Positions 49,301 to 61,300 of a DNA stretch of 64,000 nt are shown one piece after another. The stretch comes from Steromphala cineraria (taxonomy: Eukaryota > Mollusca > Gastropoda > Trochida > Trochidae): positions 47,669,227 through 47,733,226 of the forward strand of contig OU744732.1 in the NCBI GenBank assembly GCA_916613615.1, given 5' to 3'. A program made the position numbers and the translations under genes. How positions within the stretch are numbered: position 1 is the first letter of the stretch; every line of letters begins with the position of its first letter. Below the pieces are notes generated by a model. It was not told the DNA's origin. It did not search any database and saw nothing but the letters and a program-made list of their open reading frames with translations.

Positions 49301-52300
49301 CCTGAATGCCCAAAATGAGGTAAAAATACCAAGATCCCCCTAGGCATTTGCCTTGTGGGACAGAAGATATTAGTTAGTAAAGAATAGCTGATTTTATTCT
49401 CATTACAAGATTTGTAATGCAGGGACAATATTTTTGATGTTTTCAGGTGCTGTCTCCATTCTATGTGTTCCAAGTGTTCAGTATGTGTGTCTGGTACTCG
49501 GACAGCTACGAGCTCTACGCATCTTGCATCGTCTTCATCTCCGCCGCCTCAATCATCATCACCATCTACCAGACTCGTAAGGTACGTACAGATTTAGATA
49601 GCGTAAGAGATATTCTTTATTATATGCCAAGGGGTGAGAGAGTTTTCTCAGTTCTAGAAAAAGTGATCTCGCCACTGAGTGTGATATTACTTTTTCAAGT
49701 CAGTGAAAATATCACAGAGGGGATGACGTCATGTGTACAATGGTTTGACGTCACTTCTACAATAAGCACGACACCATCCCCGTCGCTAAGTTACGATCAA
49801 CAATGGAATGACGTCGCCAGAGTCGAGACCTTTTGGTCATAAATTACCACATTTTCGACAACAGAGGCATATAATAAACAGCTGCGCCATTCATGAAAAT
49901 ACTGGCTGTACCCATGTCACTCAATGAGAGATAAGTGATATCACACTCAAAACAAAAGATATCCTCTATTTATCATGCTTAGCTGTGCTATTCTCTCACC
50001 CCTTCAGTTTGTGATCATATTTCATGACTGAAAATGTCACTGACTGGACAGTAATCATCACCATCTACCAGACACGCAAAGTATGTACAGGTTGAGATAG
50101 ATTGTAGAGACATTGTTTCTCATATATATTTAGCAGAGAAAAGTGCTCTCACCACTGCAGTTTGTGATCATATTTCATGACTGTGAAAATGTCACTGACA
50201 ATGACGTCATATGAAAAATAGTTTGACGTCATTTCTACAATTAACTTCATCACCTTTGCAAGTTTATGATGCAATAAAGGTATGAAGATACAAGAAACCG
50301 CTTCCTTCAAGAAGATTTTATGTTAATCATTAATATCAAACCAAAGAACATTATAAACAGAAATGTTTCTGTTTTCAGTATGATATACGCCATATCACCT
50401 CAACTCAACTATCATGATAGGAATAATCGTATATAAATTGAATAATTATTTTTGAAAATATTGGCTTTATCTGTCACTTGATGAAGAATAAGCGATATCT
50501 TTCTAAAACCTAACAATGTCCTCTATCTAGCCTTAGGCATTATTTCAGCCATTAATGTCCAGAAATCAAATCCTGCCTTCCTTAGCAACATTTGAGCAAT
50601 AAGTATTAAGGAACGATTGTTAATTATCGCATTATCCCATAACATTTTCAAGTTTGTATAAAATGTACGGTGTTTGTTGTAAACAAGACATTCTTACTAC
50701 TTGTTTCAGATGCAGAGAGCTTTAAGAAACACTATATCGTCTTCCACAATTGTAAATGTTTGCAGAGGAAATGAAGGTAAGCATAATCACTACTACTGAT
50801 TAAATCACGAATTATGAATCCACGAATTACTGGTAATTATGGATACACATGTTGTAAATACAATCTACTTTCACTTCAAAATCTTTGATTTACTTGAAAG
50901 ATGGTAACTTTTGATGCAGGAATATTTTATGTATGCCTTTTCCTTAAAAAAAACCCCACAAATTTAATCCTTGTCATGCTTTGTGATGTTGTCAAGTCTA
51001 TTATTGTCAGCTTTTCATTTGGAAAGATTTGTTTAGAATCTTGTTTGTGCGAAACCAAAAGTATTAGTAAGAAACTTTGTTGCTCTCTGATAAGCATTTT
51101 AGTATAGAACATGAACAAAAGGTGCCTTTACCACAATACAAAGTTCTAACATGCATTACTTAACGGACAATCATAATTGATTCTAATGTAATGATGCTGT
51201 ATGATTTGTAGAATACCAGGACATCTCCTCCGAGGAGTTGGTTCCTGGAGACGTGATAGAGATTCCCCGGCACGGCTGTGTCATGCAGTGTGATGCAGTC
51301 CTCATCAGCGGGAACTGCATCGTCAACGAGAGCATGCTCACAGGTGAGGTGTTGAGTTTTCTTGTCGTTACACAGGTGAGGTGTTGTGTATAAAATCTTG
51401 GCATGAAATTTGGTAAAAGCAGAGCACTTAGCAGTTTCTACAAATGGAAGAAGTTTTGTTCATGTCACAGAAGTCGAGACACAGTTCCAGCCTTGATCTT
51501 ATGTGGAAAGTAAACAAGAAGTAATTGATAATGCTAGTGTATTTATATGTATAACTTATATTTACCCAAGTAGGATTTATGCACAAATACCTTATCTCTA
51601 AACCTTGACTGTATAAAAAAATACTTGAAGTTTTTCCGTTTTAACATAATTTCAATAAATTTGAATTTTTGAATTCTCATAAAAAGGTGCAAACAAAACA
51701 ACTTTAAATTTATTCTGGGTTAAGATTTTGCTTATTCATATTTGTAACTGAAGAAGACATAAAAATAACAAAAAAACAGAAATCTAAAATATTCTATACT
51801 TTTATTTCAATGGGATATCTACTACCCCGGGGTGATGTCCCTATTTGTAACAGGGTTTCTGAAATAAAAAAAAAATTTAAAAAAAAGATATCAACAAACA
51901 AAAAGAAGCTCTAATTGTTAACATTTCCAGGCGAGAGTGTGCCGATAACGAAGACCCCACTGCCGAACCCCCACCACAAGAGCCAGAAGGAGATGCTGTT
52001 CCACATGAAGCAACATTCCAGACACGTCCTCTTCTGTGGTACCGACGTCATCCAGACTCGTTACTACGGAAACCAGAAGGTCAAGGCTGTTGTGGTTAGG
52101 ACAGGTCAGTGGTTTGTTGTGACTATAGGGTATTGGATGCAATGTTTTTCATCTAGGGAGCTAGTAGGTTGTGGACATTGCTGAGAGACTGAAACCTTCC
52201 CAATTGTAAAAATGTCCTCCTCGACAAAAGAGAGACAACAAGTGTAAAATTGGCTTATTACCTATGAGTGCCTTAGGAATGAATAAAAACAGTGATATGA

Positions 52301-55300
52301 CTAATTTTAACAATTTGTATTGTGAGGTTAGTCTTAAAGATACTAAATTGTATCCTCAAAACTGCGTGATGTAGCCATGTTGAGCTTTCTATATATTCCA
52401 ATTTAATTGAGCTAAAGACCTGATTACTCTCTGACGTCTCACTTCATGTTTGGCATTCTGTGTTCAGAGATTGACCTTGAAAAATCTGATTTATGAAACA
52501 TCTCAATCTTTATTTCTGTACTTAGAAGGCCACAGGCCTGTAGTACAATCAATGGTAGATCACATGGTAAAATCAATTGCATTCAAAATATTTTTTCTAA
52601 ATAATATTGAATAATAAATATACATTGCAAGGTTCTGTAACGACTGAGTATTGGTATTTGTTAACAATGACAATAGTTTTGATTTATGAAACATATAAAG
52701 TTGTTTTATCAAAACTTATTCTTGAAACCAAAAGCTGCTGAATTGATTGGCGCCAACCTCTCAAATTCACAAGTGGACAAAAACCCTTTTCAAGTTCAAG
52801 GAGCAATCTTGACTGTTTAAAGTCTATTCTTGAATTTAACTTCTAACTTGATTAAATTAGTATGATACTATTTTTTGTGACAAATGTTTAACAATGAAGT
52901 CGTATCCAAAGGGAATAACTAGGACTAGCAAATAACAGAAATAAACCAACAGAGTGAGGGGTAATGTATTTCTTTCACTGTTTAGGTTTCCTGACTGCCA
53001 AGGGTGAACTTGTCCGTGCAATCCTGTACCCCAAACCAGTGGACTTCAAGTTCAACCGCGACACCTATTACTTTGTTGGAGTTCTGGCCTTCATTGCATC
53101 TCTCGGCTTCATCTACACAGTCATACTCATGGTAGGCTTAGTTTCATAGACTCTTTCAAATGTTTTCTAGTATTTGAATATTTCTCCTGTACAAGTGATG
53201 TAAGTTGCTAATAAGAAATTCAGCTTCAAGGTTTCATTTTGTGCTTTTGAAGAGTAAAAGTGTATGTCAAAAATCGTTCTTATCGTATGATGTTTTCTTT
53301 TTTCAAGACTTTGCAAAAATTATATCAACAGTTGACAGTTTTTTATTCTAAATACGTAATATCTGTATTACTTCTATGTTGCTAAATGCCATTTTTAGCC
53401 CATCTGGCCTGTAAGGCCCGATGGGCTTATAGCATGGCATGGTGTCCGTCCGTAAACTTTGCACATTTTCGACTTCTTCTCCATAAGCATAAGGCCTAGA
53501 AAGCTGAAACTTTGTGTACAGACTCCTTGACTAGTTGGGATTTTAATTCATAGCTTTTGTGGTCCTGTGGCCCCTAATAAGGGTCAGAGGGGCCACACCC
53601 TTAAAACCTATTTTCATCTTTGTTCTGTCGAAAACAGATAACCCCGGCCATGGAATATCTCCTTATCTTCCTTCAGTATATACAGAGAACTAAGACACAT
53701 TCGTTATTGTGGTAGAAATTTGATAAGTCTTTAGAGGTATTTCAAAATATCTAAGATGCCACTTGATTCAACTTTGTTTTGTCCCCCAGTATCTAGACGA
53801 GGAACACCCAGGTGATATTGTGCTACGGACGCTGGATCTCATCACCATTGCTGTCCCCCCTGCTCTACCCGCTGCCCTGGGGGTCGGGATTGTGTTTGCC
53901 CAGCAGCGACTCAAACGATCCGGGATCTTCTGTATCAGTCCTCGGGGCATCAACATCTGTGGCACCATCAACGTGGTCTGCTTTGATAAGGTCTGTCAAA
54001 CCCCTAATCCTTTACCACTTAACCTTTCACCCCTTCAAGCAAGACATCAGGCTCAAAAACACATTCTAATATGACATGAAAACTTGTTTGTAAATACTGC
54101 TTTCTGATTGGTTCCTCGTAAAATTTTGGAGTAATTAATTCGCCGATAATTACCTCTAAATTTACGACCGATTCACATTCCTGCACGCACGTATATATAA
54201 ACAACACTCTGTGAATTTTTTTTTACCATAAACTTGTGAATGACAGCAATGTGAATTTCAATATCGGACGCTTACCAGCATTCATGAAGCATATAACTCT
54301 AACTAAATTACAAACTTAACACTCCTTGCTTCCAGGTTCTATGAAGAACTATGCCTAAATACTGTTTTAGGAGATGTCGAATCTAAAATAAGAAACCAAA
54401 TCAACAATACAGTTATCGTACGTGTGCTGAAGTGTTGCGTCAAATGAACAGAAACAACTTTATTCTTTTATTCTGGAAAATGCTACCACTACCCCTACCT
54501 CTTATTCACTAGTGAAAACATTTCCTGACTTAGTGCCATCAATCATGACACGAAAAAACCTTTCTTGACCGAAGTTTCAAACAGTTCACTTGTAGTGGGA
54601 AAACTCCTTTTAGAGCAACGTCCCTTGATTGGGTCCTTGTCGGTCTTGAAGGGGTGATGGGTCGACCCAAGTGTTTACATCAAACATTGTTACATTGAAA
54701 ATCTGTCTTCTATAGATGTAATTCTCAATAAGATAAAGATGAGTTGTATTTAAATACGTTTTGGTGTATGTTTTGACGTTTTCATTGTAGTGTGTTCCCA
54801 ATAAGAATATGGACTGTACCACAGTTGCAAATCATTGTGTGGCTATCAGGGATTCGGAAAGACATCTTTGATGGTTGACCATTTTCCGGCTTTTTAGTAA
54901 TTTTCTGAATTTCAAATTGGCCAATGCCCTTACATCAATAGTAAACTTTTGTATGGACCTTGTTTAAATAATATGTGAAACTGGTCGATTGACCTTGCTG
55001 TTCCCAATCCCTGGGCTAATTTACAGGAGTGTCTTGCGAAAAATAATAATCCAAATCATTGGAACATATTTCTCCTGTTTGCCATGTTAGAAGCAAAATT
55101 ATTTAAATGGAGCAGTACACATGATTAAGAAGATTGAGAAAGAAATTCTCTTTGATTACAGACTGGTACACTGACAGAGGATGGGCTGAAGATGCAGGGT
55201 GTGCGGCCGGTTGATGGTGCAAAGTGAGTGAATAATAATAACTCAATATTAAAAATATGTTAGTGGATTTTGCAGCTTTCTGTACACTGTGTATGGTGCA

Positions 55301-58300
55301 AGCTAAGTCTATGTGTTGCTCTGTCTTTAAAAATGTGGAGTGCCAGGGAAAGAAGCAACGACTTTAAACATTTTGTGTGGATGATCTTTTATAACTAGAC
55401 ACTATCTCCTGTGTAATATCTCTGTATATTTGTTTTGTAGGTGCAATCTAATAACAATCAATTCTTCAATTAAACCAAAATCTGTTACATAGGATATCAT
55501 GCAAATCAAAAGATAAATGGATGTTTGCAAGAACATATTTTATAGATGATTAATCCCTGTAAAAGACATTCTAAGTGAATCAATTATAGTTATTTATCAT
55601 GAAAAAAGGAAAAATGAGAAAATTCCATATTTCAAAATTTCAATTAATCAACCCTTAACCCTCGTGGTGCCATGTGGCAGGTTTGAGGATGAGGTGAGAG
55701 ATGTGAGTCTGATGAGGAACAACCTGATCACCAGCGCAATGGCCACCTGTCACTCTCTCACCATCATCGACGGACATCTCAGTGGCGACCCTCTGGATCT
55801 GATAATGTTCGAGGCTGTAGACTGGGTAAGAAAATATTTAAGCTCGTCATATGCAGGGTTTTACATAGTCAATCAAAACTGAGAGTCCTGGGGACTCAGA
55901 GAATATATATCTTTAAGAGTCCTTTTCCTATTTCAGGAGTCCTTAAAAACATTATAGAAGTTTCATACTTAATGGAAAGGTTGATAAAGATTGCCTTTAA
56001 TGGGATGGTTATTGGTTGATGTTTTAATACCATCTTGATTTGAAAATCATACTGAAATGTGTTTTCATTGAAAGATTAGATATTTGTATCAGTATAATAC
56101 TGAGTCACAGAGGACCTACATGATTAGTTTTTGGGGGTCCTCCTGACATTTTCTGCGTCAAATACTCAGGAAAGTTGCATCCCGTAAAACCCTGCATATG
56201 ACATTGGTTAAAGGTTTTGGTATTATCAAGGGCCACTGTGTCCTCATTATCGTGGCATAGGCTGAGTAAGAATAACTTAACTTTTAAGCTCATAATCAAG
56301 TCGTGTTTGAAACTGTGAATTGGTTAATTGTAAATAAAAAAAAAAAATATTTCCAGATTTTATGGCATTTGCCTCTTTCATCAACTTATCTGTCGAAGAA
56401 GTGAAACACTTTCAAAACAATACATAAGAAAATTAATTTTCAGAGCATATTTTCCTCTGACATATTTTGTTTCTCATCGCCAGGAGCTAGAGGAACCCGG
56501 CGAGGAGGAAGTTAGATTTGATATGATGGTGCCCACCATCGTTCACCCCCGAAACAGGGACTCTCCCTCACACACTCAGATCGAGGACACTCATCAGGTA
56601 TGGTCTGGGCACGATTGTTGAGATACTCGCGGGTTTTATTAATTCTTCCTCTCTCCTAACATCCTATAAGAGTAAACATCCCTAGTTGTTCATAAGAGCA
56701 AAGGTAGTAAAGCAAACATATTTTTGAAGTAAAGGAACTATGTTGTGTCCTAGTTTAAAGAAGGGCTGCACAACCTTTTTAAAATATATTTTTCAAAAGA
56801 TATTGGTCAAATAACTATATAACATAAATATTAGGCCAAAACAGCAACGATACACAGTTTCTCAATGAAGCTACAGCTAAGTAAACATTGCGTAACAAGG
56901 CGTCTGCTTGTCGCCGTCCAGCGACAAACCAAAACAAGGCTGAGAGGCCACGGGCAGGGCATACTGGAAGTGACGTGGCAGTAGGCGAAGCGTTCGTCTG
57001 CTTATATGGAAAATGATAGGCGAAATCCGCATTACTGCCCTTTCAAAGCGATTAACAGTATGTTATATCATTGTGTTGCTGTCAACTGTCCTAGAATATC
57101 TCCTGATGAAGTCTCCGTAGACAAATTCCCATCATATTGATGGTTTCACACCAAATTGACCCGCTGTGTTAGGTCAAACAGAGCAATGTGACAATCTACA
57201 TCGAACTCACGTGTTCCGATCACTACACCGATTTTCTGCTTCGGGCTCGCATTTTCACTAAATGAACAGTTTGGCATGCAGAGAAAAGGGAGATTAGTAA
57301 AATATAAAACATAGCACAAAGTTTTGGGCTGATTTATGGTAATAATCCGAATATACAATGCTCACATTTAGATTTGAACGTTGTGTAAAAAAGGTTGAAT
57401 AAACAATGACATTGGTCTGCAGGTGTTACTTACTTTCTTTAGATCAGATACTCACTTATTACACAATTACTTTACTGTCTATCGTATTTCCTGTCTGTTT
57501 CCTAATTAGATGATATCAAATGATGACTATAGCAGGTAGGTTATATAATGCACAGTCATCAACACCTGGCTATTTTATGACATCAGCTAATTAGGTAACA
57601 TCAAATAGCAATTGTATTCCTTAACATCCCTTTTTTCTCCGAATGGTAAATTATAACCTATTAACCTGAAATTAGGAATACCGTTTTTGCTCTATCTGAT
57701 AATTATTTTGGATAAGGTTCATTTAATAAATCTTCATTCTGTTTGGCCATGTATCGGGTATTGTTGTGGAAAATATCTCCTTTATGTACAAGAGTGAAAA
57801 CATTAAGATTTTCAGTGAAATACCCTATTAAAATAATGTTTTAAACAAGACATCATTGATCATCCAATATATGTCTTTCATTGAGAATTGTAACTTGTCC
57901 ATCACTAAATGAAATAACTAAGAAAAACGTATATATTTTTTATCCTGTTACAAAATGAAGTCAAAGGCAATTCTAAAAAAATGGTTTAAATGTAAAAAAT
58001 AAATAGTATTGTATAATTACATCCTTTCTGCTGTGCTACTAAAGTAATATTCAATAACAACCAACAACTGTGCACGAAGATAAAACAGTTCACACGGGAG
58101 CAACTGTTTACATATACATCCGGGTTCTCACGTGCAGTCTTATGACAACATTGCGCAAAGCGAGACCATCTAGGCCTACATGCTGTAGAATTATGCGCAC
58201 AACTTCGTTTTAATCAGGGTCTTACATTTTCATCAATACAAATTGCCAGTTGAATAAATAAACTACAGATTTATTGAAGGTTTGAGATGTTTGGATGTTG

Positions 58301-61300
58301 TTTAGGGTGTTTAATCGACGGTTAAACATTGAGCTGTACTATTAGCTTGTGTTGTTTTACATAATGAGGGCACACAAGGGGGTATCACATCACCTACTAA
58401 CACGTCACGAGGCAGTCACGCTTCAGTGCGTTTTATTCTGTTCGCCGGCCTAATTAGGCGGTGTTCTTTATACAGTCGTACTTAAGCCGTTTCTAGGTCG
58501 ATTTCAGAAATTTAAAGTTGAGTCCATGTGAAATTGTTATCACTATTTCATGAATCCCGAAAGTTGCCATATAGCAAGTTTAGGAGATATGTTGTGTCCA
58601 TGTTAAAGTGTGCCCCTCGCTTTGCAGCCAGTAGGAGAGGATATCGGGGTGGTGCGGCAGTTCACCTTCTCCTCCAGTCTACAGAGAATGTCCGTCATTA
58701 CTCGATGTCTCGGGGCCAACAACTTTGATCTCTTCGTGAAGGGCGCCCCTGAAATGGTGGCAAGCCTTTCCAAGCCTGAAACAGGTACTTCATAGTGGCT
58801 GTATTGTAATGTTTTTGTTGAAATAGTTGTATTAGGAAATAAGCCCTGTTGATTTTGCATGTGTGGTATTAGCAAATATCAATATGTATTTTCTGACATC
58901 TCTCCTGACTCTTAGTTGAAGACTTAATTCAAAGACCTTACAATTTGTATGACAAAATGGCTCAGCTGCTCATTTAGTGACAAATCATTTTGATACAGTT
59001 TATAGCTATTGAAATAATACATTGACTGTTAACAAGAGAGACATACCCAGAGTATGTAAGAATTATCATAACTATTGTCATAATCGTTGTTTGATACATT
59101 TTATGCAAAGTTCTCCTCAAATACACAGTAAGCTTGTGATTTTGGTAAAAAAAATTAGATTAAAAACAATCCAGAGAAAAATAATATTCATAAATGTCAA
59201 TATAATGCCAGCTTTTTACAATTTTAATACTTTATATGGGTTGTTGATAGATAGACATATTTGATAGATTATTGACCAAGACATTATATTACAGTCCCCT
59301 CGGACTTCCATGATGTTCTGATTGGATACACACAACATGGATACCGTGTCATTGCCTTGGCCTGGAAACCTCTTCCTCAGAAACTCAACTATGTCAAAGT
59401 TCAGAGAATAACAAGGTAGTGTTTGATCATAATTGGAGTCACTTTTAATGTCATAACTTATAAGTTTTACTTTTGCTCTTTATGAATACAATATTATCAA
59501 GTGATACAAAAATGTAATTCTAGATATAATTTACATGATTATTGAGAGGTAAATAGGTTTTTTAATGAGGATATTGTATTTATTAACATTACCTAATATC
59601 TTATACAAAAATGAAAATATACCCAAATAGCTTATGAAGATTAATCTCTATTGATTTAGAAGATAAATAGTTGCGTTTGTAGCGCTGTCCGTTTTAAACT
59701 AAATTTGCGGGTGTTAAATAACAATGAATCCCGGAAATTTCACAAACGCAACTATTTATCGATATTGTAACGAATTACTATTTTTGCGTAGGAAACTCAG
59801 AGTTGAGAGGATTTAATGACTGACCCAGTATTTACCAAAGTCATGTTACAATATGGATTTAAATTTCAACCTTGTTTGAATATTGTACTCTGGGCCATGT
59901 GGCCTTCAATACAGGAAATAAACTCTCTCTCTCTCTCTAAATTTCAACCAATGTTACCTATTTATGATATTTATCATATGAGATACTTAGATGAAGAATA
60001 TCCCTAAAGCATGTACAGTTTTATCTCTGATGTTTATAAATATCTTTAATATGTCTGTTTACAGAGAGCAGGTGGAGAAAGACTTGATATTCCTAGGCCT
60101 GCTTGTCATGGAGAACTGTCTCAAACCCGAGACGACGCCCATCATTCGGACTCTGAGGGAAGCGGACATAAGGAACGTCATGGTCACAGGTGAGGTTCTG
60201 CTTCAGATCGTAGTTTGTCAATCAGATTCATCATTAGGCTATTATATTAATCATTAGGATAATTGTGATCAGAATTTGTAGAGTTTGTGACCTAAAGACG
60301 ATTGCAAGTGCCACAACATAGTATGCCAATCAATTGATCACCATAAGGCTAATTGTGAGTAGAGCTTGTACAGGTTAAAACCCAAAAAACAAATAAGCCA
60401 CTTGTATTCACTTCCTTCAGTGGCATTTCTTCAAAAAGTTAATACTTTAAATGGTGATGTCTTTTGTACAGTGTCAGAATTGGTTTATGGGTACCTAGAA
60501 TAGAAATCAATTTAAAGATTCTCAATTGCCATCTGTCATTTTCAATGATGTCAGTCATTGCATTTTTGCTCTTATTTCATATACGAGACACTTAAAAAAC
60601 TCATTACATTTTGTTTTCCAAAAACAATCTGATACTTAGCCCAAGAATCACACTTGTTAGTGTTCCGTAGGAATTAATAATGTGTGGTGAAATTGGATCG
60701 TATGAACTCTGCTGCAGGAGACAACATGCTGACAGCTCTGAGTGTGGCCAGGGAGTGCTGTATGGTCGACCGAGCAGATCGTGTGATCCTCGTACAAGCG
60801 TTTCCCCCACAGGACGGCAAGGCAGGACCAAGTCTGGACTTTGTCTACACCGATGATCGGAACAAAACAGTGGAGGAGGTCCTGTCTGTGGTTAGGAGAT
60901 GTTTGTTATGGGCGTGCTGTGGTTAGGAGATGTTTGTTATGGGTGTGCTGTAGTTAGATGTTTGTTATGGGTGTGCTGTGGTTAGGAGATGTTTGTTATG
61001 GGTGTGCTGTAGTTAGATGTTTGTTATGGGTGTGCTGTGGTTAGGAGATGTTTGTTATGGGTGTGCTGTCGTTAGATGTTTCTTATGGGTGTGCTTTTGT
61101 TAGATTTTGTTATGGGTGTGCTGTGGTTAGGAGATGTTTGTTTTGGTTAGGAGATGTTTCTTATGGGTGTGCTTTTGTTAGGAGATGTTTGTTATGGGTG
61201 TGCTGTCGTTAGATGTTTGTTATGGGTGTGCTGTCGTTAGGAGATGTTTGTTATGGGTGTGCTGTGGTTCGGAGATGTTTGTTATGGGTGTGCTGTGGTT

